Origin: Oceanobacter kriegii DSM 6294 | GTDB lineage: Bacteria > Pseudomonadota > Gammaproteobacteria > Pseudomonadales > Oceanobacteraceae | NCBI RefSeq assembly: GCF_000422845.1 | Contig: NZ_AUGV01000007.1 | Span: forward strand, 62,001-126,000 | DNA: 64,000 bases | Direction of reading: 5' to 3' | In this document: positions 55,026 to 64,000 of the stretch, piece by piece | How positions within the stretch are numbered: the first letter of the stretch is position 1 | How the letters are laid out: the number at the start of each line of letters is the position of its first letter | The notes under the pieces: model-generated | The model's input: only the letters and a program-made list of their open reading frames with translations | The model's database searches: none | Told to the model about the DNA's origin: nothing | Position numbers and translations under genes: made by a program

Positions 55026-55685
55026 TCAGAAGGCATCCGGACAGCGAGGCTCCCCAGCCACGGTGCAGTTTTCCGCTGCCACCGGCTCTCCCCACTGACG
55101 TTCCAGCGGCATCGTGCCCGCAAAAACCGGCCAGTCCAGATCATCCTTGTCGTCCAGCGGGTCACCGGTGCGCACTTTTGCGGATGCGTTATCAATGCGA
55201 ATTCGCATCACTGCCGTTGCGTTCACTTCGTTAGCCGTCATCGGCCGCAAGCTATCCCAACGCCCCGGACTGATTTTATCGACCATCAGCTGCAGATGAC
55301 GGGCTTTTTCTGACATTTCCTCCACCAACTCAGGCACCCCAAATAAAGTCACCGAGCGGTAGTTGATGGAGTGATTAAACGCACAACGGGCCAGTACCAG
55401 TCCGTCCAGCGCACAGACGTTGATGCACACCGACTCAGCAGCCGTACCGCTGGCGTTACGTGCCTTGCTGTGGCCGTGCCAGTAGAGGTATTCGCCCTCC
55501 CGCCAATGACAGTTGGGCGTGACAAACACCTGCCCTTCCTTTTGCTGGGCAATGTGACACACAAGGGTTGAATCAAGAATATCGTTAACCGTCTGACGGT
55601 CGTACAGCGCCCGCTTTGGTCCCCGCTTGACGGTAGATTGCGGGGATTTAAGGCTCTCGAGGGTCCGTTCGCTTTGCGGTTGCAT
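55026..55685 (-). CDS. FMN-binding PPOX-like protein
   Basis: A 219-residue protein of the pyridoxamine-5'-phosphate-oxidase-like split-barrel superfamily: RQTVNDILDSTLVCHIAQQKEGQVFVTPNCHWREGEYLYWHGH followed by SKARNASGTAAESVCINV and ARCAFNHSINYRSVTLFGV is the FMN-site layout of the Pyridox_ox_2 group. It is divergent from a MocR-type regulator, a pairing seen repeatedly for such oxidases and regulators that use PLP. Probably an FMN- or haem-binding redox enzyme; substrate unknown. No hydrophobic segment. Confidence 0.82.
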   Translation of the reverse strand: MQPQSERTLESLKSPQSTVKRGPKRALYDRQTVNDILDSTLVCHIAQQKEGQVFVTPNCHWREGEYLYWHGHSKARNASGTAAESVCINVCALDGLVLARCAFNHSINYRSVTLFGVPELVEEMSEKARHLQLMVDKISPGRWDSLRPMTANEVNATAVMRIRIDNASAKVRTGDPLDDKDDLDWPVFAGTMPLERQWGEPVAAENCTVAGEPRCPDAF

Positions 55686-55750
55686 GGTGCAGCTCCATTA
55701 ATTACTTCTGTATTGTTCAACATACTCATCAATGAAGTTATTCTTTCGAC

Positions 55751-55799
55751 ATCTGGACTTTCCATAAATATCCAGTTCTTGAATTTATAACCAGTCCAG
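55751..55799. promoter_or_regulatory. Repeated CCAGT motifs between divergent PPOX and MocR genes
   Basis: ATATCCAGTTC (55768-55778) and ATAACCAGTCC (55787-55797) are direct repeats 19 bp apart, and ATCTGGACTT (55751-55760) is an inverted relative. MocR/PdxR regulators bind such combinations of direct and inverted repeats. Confidence 0.5.
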
Positions 55800-55840
55800 T
55801 TATTCACCCCCAAAAAAATACCGGTTGCGGAGAATCGTTG

Positions 55841-57577
55841 ATGCCGTACACGCCCAAGCAAGCATCCGAGAAAACACCTGATCAAACACCCAGGCGTCCT
55901 CCGTCTTCCGGACAAAACTTTGCTGGCCTGACACTCAGTATTGATTCCGACAGTAGCCTTGCTGGCTACGCGCAACTGGTTGAGCAAATTCAACAGGCCA
56001 TTCACAGCCAGCAGTTACCAGAAGGCACACGACTGCCGTCCAGTCGGGCGTTGGCACAGCAGTTGGGAGTTTCTCGCAGCATGGCCGTTCAGGCTTACGA
56101 CGAGCTGATCAGTCAGGGATATTTGGTCAGCAAACCCAAACGCGGAATTGAAGTAGCCATCGACCTGCAGTCTGCGACTTTCAAGCAAACACGATCCTCG
56201 ACAAGCTCAACCGATCACAGCCAGTCGCCACATAAGCCGACAAATCCGGAACGGCAAGAGTCAGTGCAACCACCCCCTCATATGCTGGATTCCGGTGCTG
56301 ATAGTCGCGCATTTCCGAATAAACAGTGGGCCGCTGCCATGCGCAAGAGCTGGCTGTCGCCGGATAGCCGCATTCTGGAAGGACGATACCACGCAGGCTT
56401 TCCGCCACTGCGCCGTGCCATTGCCGATTATTTGTGCCAGGTGCGTCGACTGGAGGTTAAACCCGAGCAGGTATTTATTACCTCCGGCAACCGGGACAGC
56501 CTGAGCTTGTTGCAGCATTGCATCGAGGCTTATTCGAATCAGGCTGCCACGCAACAGCCTGCTCGGGACCACACTGACAATGCACCACACGCACAATCAG
56601 AACCTGTTCGCTGGTTTGTAGAGGACCCAACTTTCCCACCCATTCTCTCGGCACTGGCGCAACACCAGCCCGGAATACTTAGAGTCTTTTCTGAGGACGA
56701 GATCAATACGCTGGGGCCGGATTATGGAAGCAGTAGCAACGGCGAAGCGGGATTTACGGACTATGGCAATGGCACAGAGATTCCGACGGGTAAGCATTGG
56801 GCGGCGGTGGTAACACCCAATCGGCATTACCCATTGGGTATCAGTTGGCGCTCTGAACTTCGACAAAAGTGGCTGCAAGCTGCCGTAGACAACCGCGGCT
56901 GGATTCTTGAGGACGACTACGACACGGAGTTTGTATTTCAGGGCAAGCCTGGCCTACCGCTGATGCAAACCGCCATGCTGCGAGCCGATACGGCTGAACG
57001 GGTTTGCTTGCTGGGCAGTTTTTCGAAGATTCTGTTTCGCGGGTTGCGCATCGGTTATCTGGTGGTGCCGCAAACCATGACAGAACACATGCTTAATACC
57101 CAGCGTGACCTGGGGCTATCGGCCTCACTGGTCGCTCAGCCAGCCGTCGCTGAGTTTATCGAATCCGGCCAGTTGGCACGTCACCTCAACCGCATGCGCC
57201 GCCACTACCGTGACAAGCGGGATCAAACCCACCAGCTGTTGCAGCAGCATTTATCTGAGTTCTGCGACTGGCAGCTGCCAAACGCTGGCATGCACTTTCT
57301 TCTGCGCTTTAAACAGCAGTTGATTGAAGGCTTTGATGAGAGCGCAGACACTCAACGGGAGCAACGGCTGGACGCAGAACTGGCAGAAACCATGGCACAG
57401 GAAGGTTTACGACTGATGTTACTGGCCGACCACTTCGCCCAGCCACAACAGGTGCCCCCGCATCAGCAAGGGTTTCTGGTCGGCTTTACGGCCCAGCCGA
57501 TTGAAACAACCGCCCATTGGATTGAACGAATAGCCGTAGCGTTGAAGAAGCTGACGGATCAAGAATACGGGGGCTAA
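55841..57577 (+). CDS. MocR-like GntR regulator with aminotransferase domain
   Basis: A 578-residue chimera: GntR winged helix (about 45-115; LVEQIQQAIHSQQLPEGTRLPSSRALAQQLGVSRSMAVQAYDEL) joined by a Ser/Gln/Pro-rich linker to a fold-type I aminotransferase domain (about 155-570). The PLP lysine is in LLGSFSKILFRGLRIGYLV, and WILEDDYDTEFVFQG holds the conserved D-D-Y-D. Such proteins sense PLP or PLP adducts and control vitamin B6 or amino-acid genes. GGAG is 8 nt before ATG 55841. The divergent FMN-binding PPOX-like gene is its likely target. Insertions near residues 230 and 300 make it longer than typical MocR proteins. Confidence 0.9.
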   Translation: MPYTPKQASEKTPDQTPRRPPSSGQNFAGLTLSIDSDSSLAGYAQLVEQIQQAIHSQQLPEGTRLPSSRALAQQLGVSRSMAVQAYDELISQGYLVSKPKRGIEVAIDLQSATFKQTRSSTSSTDHSQSPHKPTNPERQESVQPPPHMLDSGADSRAFPNKQWAAAMRKSWLSPDSRILEGRYHAGFPPLRRAIADYLCQVRRLEVKPEQVFITSGNRDSLSLLQHCIEAYSNQAATQQPARDHTDNAPHAQSEPVRWFVEDPTFPPILSALAQHQPGILRVFSEDEINTLGPDYGSSSNGEAGFTDYGNGTEIPTGKHWAAVVTPNRHYPLGISWRSELRQKWLQAAVDNRGWILEDDYDTEFVFQGKPGLPLMQTAMLRADTAERVCLLGSFSKILFRGLRIGYLVVPQTMTEHMLNTQRDLGLSASLVAQPAVAEFIESGQLARHLNRMRRHYRDKRDQTHQLLQQHLSEFCDWQLPNAGMHFLLRFKQQLIEGFDESADTQREQRLDAELAETMAQEGLRLMLLADHFAQPQQVPPHQQGFLVGFTAQPIETTAHWIERIAVALKKLTDQEYGG

Positions 57578-57651
57578 CCTACTCCCGCCACTGACCTGGA
57601 TAATCTGAAGCTAGCTATTCCCACCAAAAACGTCCATCAAAAACACCCAAC

Positions 57652-57674
57652 AAAAATGCCCGCATCGGCGGGCA
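57652..57674 (-). terminator. cysB terminator
   Basis: On the minus strand TGCCCGC (57674-57668) pairs with GCGGGCA (57663-57657), loop 4 nt, followed by TTTTTG; 31 bp after the cysB stop. Confidence 0.8.
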
Positions 57675-57705
57675 CTCAGGTTTCTTCTGCGTTAAATCTT
57701 GCAGA

Positions 57706-58692
<987 letters not shown>

Positions 58693-58710
58693 TTAGCATT
58701 GAGTCAGTTA

Positions 58711-58765
58711 TGGTTATAAAAATATAAGTAAATATTCTTTTTAAGTATAGATAACACCAACTAGA
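58711..58765. promoter_or_regulatory. AT-rich CysB-like binding region
   Basis: The centre of the cysB/exporter gap carries AATATAAGTAAATATTC and TTTTTAAGTATAGATAACA, which resemble half-sites of CysB targets (AT-rich, ending TATA-x-ATAACA). It covers the presumed promoters of both divergent genes. Confidence 0.4.
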
Positions 58766-58812
58766 GTACTGCCGCAATACCCTCCAGCTTTTTGGCAGTT
58801 TTTTACCTACTT

Positions 58813-59583
58813 ATGGACATTTTGCTCTATATCCTCGCAGGCGCAGGCGTCGGCTTTGTTGTTGGCCTGACAGGCATTGGCGGCGGCGCTCTGATGACCC
58901 CACTGCTGCTGCTGTTTGGTTTTCCTGCTCATACTGCCATCGGTACCGACCTGATGTATGCGGCGCTGACCAAAGCATCTGGCGCCATCACCCACCATCG
59001 CCAGGGTCACGTCGACTGGTCCATTCTGCGTCGACTGGCGCTGGGCAGTATAAGTGCCGCTCTGGTCACTGGTCTCGTACTGGATCTCTATTTTGACGAC
59101 GCTGACCAATATGGCCACATATTAACCAATGTTCTTGGAGCAATGCTGCTAATTACAGCTTGCTCTATCGTGCTGCGCGGACAAATTCAACGTTGGTCGG
59201 GCAAATTGCTGGGCGGCCACCCGAACAGCATTGCGGTTTTGACCGTACTATCGGGTGTTCTGCTGGGCGTTCTGGTGACCTTGTCGTCCGTGGGTGCCGG
59301 TGCCATTGGTACCGCCATTTTGATGGTGCTGTACCCAGCGTTGCGTTCCACCCATGTGGTGGGAACCGACATCGCCCACGCCGTTCCACTGACGCTGGCA
59401 GCCGGTTTGATTCATATCTATCTGGGCAATGTGGACTTTATGCTGCTGGGCGCACTGCTGATTGGCTCTATCCCTGCCATTCAGGTATCCAGCCGTCTGG
59501 CCAAGCACATTCCGGACAACGTATTGCGCAGCCTGTTGGCCACCATGTTGTTTGGCCTTGGTCTAAAATACGCGCTGTTCTGA
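58813..59583 (+). CDS. TauE/SafE (TSUP) family sulfite/sulfonate-type exporter
   Basis: A 256-residue membrane protein with about eight helices arranged as two repeats. The repeat signatures GVGFVVGLTGIGGGALMTPLLL at the start and GVLLGVLVTLSSVGAGAIGTAI in the middle are diagnostic of the TSUP family (sulfite, sulfoacetate or other sulfur-compound carriers). The divergent cysB strengthens a link with sulfur metabolism. ATG 58813 lacks a visible Shine-Dalgarno; a TTG at 58792 also opens the frame. A GC-rich hairpin follows the stop. Confidence 0.87.
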   Translation: MDILLYILAGAGVGFVVGLTGIGGGALMTPLLLLFGFPAHTAIGTDLMYAALTKASGAITHHRQGHVDWSILRRLALGSISAALVTGLVLDLYFDDADQYGHILTNVLGAMLLITACSIVLRGQIQRWSGKLLGGHPNSIAVLTVLSGVLLGVLVTLSSVGAGAIGTAILMVLYPALRSTHVVGTDIAHAVPLTLAAGLIHIYLGNVDFMLLGALLIGSIPAIQVSSRLAKHIPDNVLRSLLATMLFGLGLKYALF

Positions 59584-59591
59584 TTCGACTC

Positions 59592-59613
59592 GGGGCTCGA
59601 TTCCAGAGCCCCC
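59592..59613 (+). terminator. Hairpin after the TSUP gene
   Basis: GGGGCTC (59592-59598) pairs with GAGCCCC (59606-59612), 7-nt loop, no T-run; 8 bp after the stop. Confidence 0.4.
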
Positions 59614-59624
59614 ACACCGTAAAG

Positions 59625-59705
59625 CCTAGCCCCAAACCCTAGCTCCAAACCCTAGCTCCAAACCCTAGCCCTAGCCCCAGCCTTAGCCCCAGCCTTAGCC
59701 CTGGC
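59625..59705. repeat. Tandem CCTAGCYCCAAAC / CTTAGCCCCAGC array
   Basis: Three 13-bp units at 59625, 59638 and 59651 pass into shorter CCTAGC and CTTAGCCCCAGC units up to about 59705. The array includes the stop and last codons of the DUF72 gene (59695). Confidence 0.75.
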
Positions 59706-60654
59706 CCCACAGGTCGCCGGTAACGCCGGCGCTGTTTTCTCCCGGCCATTGAACCTCCTGCTGACACCACTGCTGCATGATCCAGCGGTGGAACTCCGGC
59801 ACATCACGATTGCCGGCGGTGTGCCAGAACACATACGGCGTTTTCCCTTCCTGCAGCCACTGATGCAACTTGCTGAACCACTGATCCAGATACGTGCGAT
59901 TGCGTTCAAACTGTCTGAAACCGATAAAACGCACAATCGGGTTCGGACCGGATGCCACAGCATGTACGGGCATTCGCGGTTTTTTGCGCTGGGCATCCAG
60001 CAGCTCTTCGTCATCACCCTGCTCCGCCATGATGCCACGGGTATCAAAGATCACCCGATCCATCTGACGACTGTGCAGCTCTCGCAACAGCGTGGCTTCG
60101 TTCGGCGATTTGTCGAAGAACGATAAATGACGGCACTCCAGCGCCAGCTGCAACGGCACACCATTGGAATACTGCCCGGATGCCAACGCATCCATGGTTG
60201 CCAGAATTTCGCCCATAGCACGGGCTTCTACCGAAGCCGGCAGTTGCAGCATCAAGACGCCCAGTTTGTTTGCATCGCGTCCTACCAGTGCATCCAGAAA
60301 TGCACCGAACTCCCGGCCGGGCTGCCCTTGCAGAGCCACCTGCATGCTGCGGCTATGGCTGATATCGCGCGGCACCTTGAAGCAAAAGCGAAAGTCATCG
60401 TTCACCTGATCCAGCCACTGCGCCACACGCTCTTTGCCCGGCAAGGCATAAAACGTGGTGTTGCCTTCAACCGAACCAAATACCTGACTGTATTGCGACA
60501 GGGCGCCACTGCTTGTTTGTTCCAATGTCATCAATTTGCCACGCCATTCTGGCAAGAACCACATGGGCAGCCCCATTCGCAGACTATGCTGTAAAGAAGG
60601 TGGTAATAACGGCGATTGAGGGAATGAATGTGTTTTTTCAGTTGTATTTGTCAT
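59695..60654 (-). CDS. DUF72 (YecE-like) protein
   Basis: A 319-residue TIM-barrel-like protein of the DUF72 family: LPMWFLPEWRGKLM, YSQVFGSVEGNTTFYALP, FCFKVPRDISHS, LGVLMLQLPAS, LALECRHLSFFD, VIFDTRGIM and IVRFIGFRQFERNRTYLDQWF all fit. Function is unknown for the family. ATG 60654 is the best start, though without a clear ribosome-binding site; the frame remains open to 60753. Its 3' end runs into the tandem repeat array, so the last residues (LWGQG) are repeat-encoded. A 280-bp gap (60655-60934) before aroG holds no other gene that I can see. Confidence 0.82.
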   Translation of the reverse strand: MTNTTEKTHSFPQSPLLPPSLQHSLRMGLPMWFLPEWRGKLMTLEQTSSGALSQYSQVFGSVEGNTTFYALPGKERVAQWLDQVNDDFRFCFKVPRDISHSRSMQVALQGQPGREFGAFLDALVGRDANKLGVLMLQLPASVEARAMGEILATMDALASGQYSNGVPLQLALECRHLSFFDKSPNEATLLRELHSRQMDRVIFDTRGIMAEQGDDEELLDAQRKKPRMPVHAVASGPNPIVRFIGFRQFERNRTYLDQWFSKLHQWLQEGKTPYVFWHTAGNRDVPEFHRWIMQQWCQQEVQWPGENSAGVTGDLWGQG

Positions 60655-60934
60655 AATCAGCCGGATTATAACTATCCGTAATTCTCGAATGCGTTTTTGG
60701 CATGTAAAGTTCGGATGTTTTCTGGCCGCACAATCAATGATTGCCAGCAACATGCCTCAAAGGCCCGAGATTACGTAAAGAAAGGGACTCAGTCATCTGT
60801 CCCGCTGCCCAATGACCAACCGTCATGCAGTATGAATTAGCGCCGATGTTCAGAGCGACCTTCAAACAGGGTCGACTCAACACCGCCACAGAGCGGCACG
60901 GCAACCTTTAGAGAGTCAACAAATCAGGATCGTT

Positions 60935-62008
60935 ATGTCAGACAATCGCGTCGATGACTTGAATATTGAGTCGATCAACCCACTGATCACCCCAGCAAAA
61001 CTGAAGTCCGAGATGCCAATCTCCGACACCGCCGTCGCCAGCGTACGCGAAGGCCGTCAGGTGATCCGTGACATTCTGGACCGCAAGGACAAGCGTGTTT
61101 TTGTGGTTATTGGCCCATGCTCCATCCACGATGTAGAAGCCGCCAAAGACTACGCCCAGCGTCTGAAGACACTGGCCGAAAAAGTATCTGACACCCTGTA
61201 TCTGGTGATGCGTGTTTACTTCGAGAAACCACGTACCACCGTGGGCTGGAAAGGCCTGATCAACGACCCATACATGAACGACACCTTCAAGATTGAAGAC
61301 GGTCTGCACATTGGTCGTAAACTGCTGCTGGATCTGGCCGAAATGGGCCTGCCATTGTCTACCGAGGCACTGGACCCGATTTCCCCACAGTACATGCAGG
61401 ATCTGATTTCCTGGTCGGCCATTGGCGCACGTACCACCGAATCCCAAACCCACCGCGAAATGGCCTCTGGCCTGTCCTGTGCGGTTGGTTTCAAGAACGG
61501 TACCGATGGCAGCCTGACCGTGGCTACCAACGCCTTGCAGTCAGTGGCCAACCCACACCGTTTCCTGGGTATTAACGAAGATGGCGCTGTGTCCATCGTT
61601 CGCACCAAGGGCAACCACTACGGTCACGTTGTGCTGCGCGGTGGTGGCGGCAAGCCAAACTACGATTCCGTCAACGTCGGCCTGGCCGAACAGGCGCTGG
61701 AAAAGGCCGGTTTGATCAAGAACATCATGATCGACTGCTCCCACGAAAACTCCAGCAAGAACCCGGCCCTGCAGCCAGCGGTACTTGACAACGTGACCTC
61801 CCAGATTCTGGAAGGCAACCAGTCCATTGTTGGTCTGATGGTTGAATCCAACCTCAAGCACGGCCGTCAGAACATTCCGGCTAACCTGAATGATCTGGAA
61901 TACGGTTTGTCGGTGACCGATGGTTGCATCAGCTGGGACGAGACCGAAGAAGCCCTGCTGACCATGCACGAAAAACTGAAAGACGTACTGCCAACCCGCG
62001 CAGGCTAA
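60935..62008 (+). CDS. aroG: 3-deoxy-7-phosphoheptulonate synthase (class I)
   Basis: A 357-residue AroFGH-type DAHP synthase, which condenses phosphoenolpyruvate and erythrose-4-phosphate at the head of the shikimate pathway. VIGPCSIHD (about 60), VMRVYFEKPRTTVGWKGLINDP, GARTTESQTHREMASGLSCAVGFKNGTDG, RGGGGKPNYD and MIDCSHENSSK carry the metal and phosphate ligands. Which aromatic amino acid inhibits it cannot be told reliably from inspection, so the symbol denotes the family. No leader peptide was found upstream. A strong terminator follows. Confidence 0.94.
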   Translation: MSDNRVDDLNIESINPLITPAKLKSEMPISDTAVASVREGRQVIRDILDRKDKRVFVVIGPCSIHDVEAAKDYAQRLKTLAEKVSDTLYLVMRVYFEKPRTTVGWKGLINDPYMNDTFKIEDGLHIGRKLLLDLAEMGLPLSTEALDPISPQYMQDLISWSAIGARTTESQTHREMASGLSCAVGFKNGTDGSLTVATNALQSVANPHRFLGINEDGAVSIVRTKGNHYGHVVLRGGGGKPNYDSVNVGLAEQALEKAGLIKNIMIDCSHENSSKNPALQPAVLDNVTSQILEGNQSIVGLMVESNLKHGRQNIPANLNDLEYGLSVTDGCISWDETEEALLTMHEKLKDVLPTRAG

Positions 62009-62024
62009 CGTCAGCTTCAGCAAT

Positions 62025-62062
62025 AAAAAACGGCTCCGGCAGCAATGCCCGAGCCGTTTTTT
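62025..62062 (+). terminator. Terminator after DAHP synthase gene
   Basis: AAAAAACGGCTC (62025-62036) pairs perfectly with GAGCCGTTTTTT (62051-62062); the 14-nt loop can form an inner GGC/GCC pairing. The rest of the interval to selD (62063-62304) is without a gene and contains loose CTAACCACAC repeats near 62184-62216. Confidence 0.9.
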
Positions 62063-62304
62063 GTCTGATCGTTCGCCTGAAAGCATAGTTTGGAAACAGA
62101 GCCAGAAAACAGAGCTTGGAAAAACGTCCTGAAACCAGAGCTGGCATCCTGAACCTCACACTCTGCCACCCACAAACCACTTTCTAACCACACTTTAGAC
62201 GCACTCTAACCACACCTCAGATACACGGCAGGCATGCCGGCACTGACAAGTTCGCCACTTCACCGTATGATTTCGCGCTGAAAAATTCCGCTGGAGCACG
62301 TTTG

Positions 62305-63360
62305 ATGTCTGAATCCCCTATCCGTCTGACCGAGTATTCCCACGGTGCCGGTTGTGGCTGCAAAATTTCTCCCAAAGTATTGGATAAGATTCTGGCATCC
62401 CAGCTGAACCTGCCGGATTCGCCCAACCTGCTGGTTGGCAATAGCTCCAAGGACGATGCCGCCGCCTACGACATTGGCAACGATCAGGTGGTCCTGAGCA
62501 CCACAGACTTTTTCATGCCGATCGTTGATGATCCATTTGATTTCGGACGTATCGCTGCCACCAACGCCATCAGTGATATCTACGCCATGGGCGGCAAACC
62601 GCTGATGGCGATCGCCATTTTAGGCTGGCCAATCGACAAGCTGGCCCCGGAAGTGGCACAGCAAGTGGTAGACGGTGGCCGTCAGGCCTGTGCCGATGCA
62701 GGTATTCCGCTGGCGGGCGGGCATTCGATTGATGCACCGGAACCTATTTTTGGCCTCGCCGTCACCGGTCTGACTACCAAATCCGCGCTGAAACAGAATA
62801 ATCAGGCCCAGGCAGGCGACCTGCTGTATCTGACCAAGCCACTCGGCATTGGCATTCTGACCACCGCCCAGAAGAAGAAAATTCTCAAGCCCGAGCATAC
62901 CCATCTGGCCCGCGACATCATGTGCCAAATGAACACCATAGGCGCACAGGCATCCCAGCTGGATGGTGTAAACGCCATCACTGACGTCACCGGTTTTGGC
63001 CTGATGGGCCATCTGCTTGAAGTGTGTGAAGGCAGTGGCGTTAACGCCGACGTCACACTGGCCAATGTGCCAGTGATTCCGGAAGCGGCCGAGTACCTTG
63101 CTCAGGGTGCGATTCCTGGTGGCACCCTGCGCAATCAGGACAGCTATGGCCACAAACTGGCCGAGATGCCAGAGGGTGTTAAAAACCTGCTGTGTGATCC
63201 GCAAACCTCGGGCGGTTTGTTGATTGCCGTAAGCCCTGCTCAGGCGGCTGCGCTGGAAGCTTTGCTGGCAGACGCAGGCGCTCAAAACTCGGTCATCGGC
63301 CAACTGGTCGAACGCACGGACAGCAGCGCTCCGTTTGTGTCAGTCACTGGAGATTTCTGA
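62305..63360 (+). CDS. selD: Selenide, water dikinase
   Basis: A 351-residue enzyme making selenophosphate from selenide and ATP. The N-terminus [19 protein letters not shown] carries the catalytic Cys17 (a Cys-type, not Sec-type, enzyme) and Lys20; [36 protein letters not shown] holds the metal-binding Asp residues, and [10 protein letters not shown] and [10 protein letters not shown] complete the PurM/SelD fold. GGAG is 8 nt before ATG 62305. The stop overlaps the selU start by one base (TGATG), so the two are translationally coupled; the product feeds selenouridine formation in tRNA. Confidence 0.97.
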   Translation: MSESPIRLTEYSHGAGCGCKISPKVLDKILASQLNLPDSPNLLVGNSSKDDAAAYDIGNDQVVLSTTDFFMPIVDDPFDFGRIAATNAISDIYAMGGKPLMAIAILGWPIDKLAPEVAQQVVDGGRQACADAGIPLAGGHSIDAPEPIFGLAVTGLTTKSALKQNNQAQAGDLLYLTKPLGIGILTTAQKKKILKPEHTHLARDIMCQMNTIGAQASQLDGVNAITDVTGFGLMGHLLEVCEGSGVNADVTLANVPVIPEAAEYLAQGAIPGGTLRNQDSYGHKLAEMPEGVKNLLCDPQTSGGLLIAVSPAQAAALEALLADAGAQNSVIGQLVERTDSSAPFVSVTGDF

Positions 63361-64000
63361 TGAGCGACCAGATTGCGCGTCCGGATACCAACGATTTTCT
63401 GAATATCTTTCTTAACGATATTCCGATGATCGACACCCGGGCGCCGATTGAATTCAAAAAAGGCGCTTTCCCTACCAGCGTCAGCCTGCCACTAATGACC
63501 GATCAGGAGCGCGCCAAGGTTGGCACCTGCTACAAGAAATTTGGTCAGGACGAGGCCATCAAGCTGGGCCACCAGCTGGTCAAAGGCGAGGTAAAGGAAG
63601 AGCGCCTAAACAAGTGGCTGCAATTTACCGAAGAAAACCCACAAGGCTATTTGTACTGCTGGCGCGGTGGTTTGCGCAGCCAGACGGTACAGCGCTGGAT
63701 CAGCGAAGCCGGTGTCGACTACCCACGGATCACCGGCGGCTACAAGGCCATGCGGACCTGGATTCTGGGCGAATTTGAACGTCAATGCCGTGACATGCCC
63801 AAGGTCGTGCTGGCCGGCAAAACTGGCTGCAACAAAACCGGCTTGCTGAATTCACTGGCCAACAGCATTGATCTGGAAGGCCTGGCCAACCACTTTGGTT
63901 CCGCCTTTGGTAAACGCCCGGACGGCCAGCCCAGTCAGCTGGATTTCGAAAACGCCCTCGCCGTTGCCATGCTGAAAGCAGAACACAGCGATGCCGGCAA
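63360..64000 (+). CDS. selU: tRNA 2-selenouridine synthase, partial at right edge
   Basis: The first 213 residues are present. The rhodanese domain (about 10-135; NDFLNIFLNDIPMIDTRAPIEFKKGAFP) ends in the active-site loop LYCWRGGLRSQ with the catalytic cysteine near residue 100, and a P-loop-like VLAGKTGCNKTGLLN follows near 142-156. This two-domain layout defines SelU/MnmH (YbbB), which replaces sulfur by selenium in the wobble 2-thiouridine of tRNA-Lys, Glu and Gln using selenophosphate. ATG 63360-63362 overlaps the selD stop. The missing C-terminal half lies beyond the window. Confidence 0.95.
   Translation, partial: MSDQIARPDTNDFLNIFLNDIPMIDTRAPIEFKKGAFPTSVSLPLMTDQERAKVGTCYKKFGQDEAIKLGHQLVKGEVKEERLNKWLQFTEENPQGYLYCWRGGLRSQTVQRWISEAGVDYPRITGGYKAMRTWILGEFERQCRDMPKVVLAGKTGCNKTGLLNSLANSIDLEGLANHFGSAFGKRPDGQPSQLDFENALAVAMLKAEHSDAG

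Overview
The window is bacterial chromosome with dense coding, Shine-Dalgarno-led genes and gammaproteobacterial gene content: dapE, rlmA, holC, valS, Slp-type lipoprotein, cysB, selD-selU, a ygiW-qseBC-like unit, rlmF, yegD, mtfA, upp-uraA. The order holC - acidic unknown - valS, a BdlA-like receptor and abundant REP-like palindromes suggest a marine/aquatic Oceanospirillales- or Pseudomonadales-type organism. That taxonomic guess is inference; no rRNA or tRNA gene is visible to anchor it.

Layout. 1-7.9 kb: YpfH-like esterase, DOPA-dioxygenase-like protein, and a translationally coupled hybrid histidine kinase / response-regulator EAL pair (c-di-GMP turnover) with a MITE-like element directly upstream, then tpm. 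8-20 kb: MFS and AEC transporters with a LysR regulator, a soluble double-PAS chemoreceptor, DUF411 and Tag-like genes, a nuclease-helicase fusion, SulP (second MITE-like element upstream) and an NRAMP-like transporter lacking the canonical metal motif. 20-30 kb: CheX-like phosphatase, hpt, Slp, and the housekeeping run dapE-rlmA-holC-unknown-valS. 29.8-35.2 kb: a repeat-dense accessory stretch (REP-like palindromes, lipoprotein, mtfA) that holds an AT-rich NACHT NTPase, the best candidate for a recently acquired defence gene. 35-39 kb: an orphan TRAP-type binding protein divergent from ygiW plus an OmpR-family two-component system, with three 11-bp-phased repeats in front of ygiW. 39-48.7 kb: UbiH/UbiM-type hydroxylase, permease, iron alcohol dehydrogenase, SDR with divergent LysR, rlmF, uraA and upp. 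48.8-54 kb: GNAT, then a threonine dehydratase preceded by an Ile-rich leader ORF and a terminator/antiterminator pair (an apparent transcription attenuator), SRPBCC lipoprotein and YegD. 54-64 kb: PEBP, PPOX/MocR divergent pair, cysB divergent from a TauE/SafE exporter, DUF72, DAHP synthase, selD and the start of selU, which runs off the end.

Functionally most of the window is core metabolism and signalling. Points worth following up are the NACHT gene and its repeat-rich surroundings, the ilvA attenuator with an ACT-less enzyme, the non-canonical NRAMP, the Cas4/RecB-like nuclease fused to an Fe-S helicase, and two related short mobile-like elements placed just upstream of genes.
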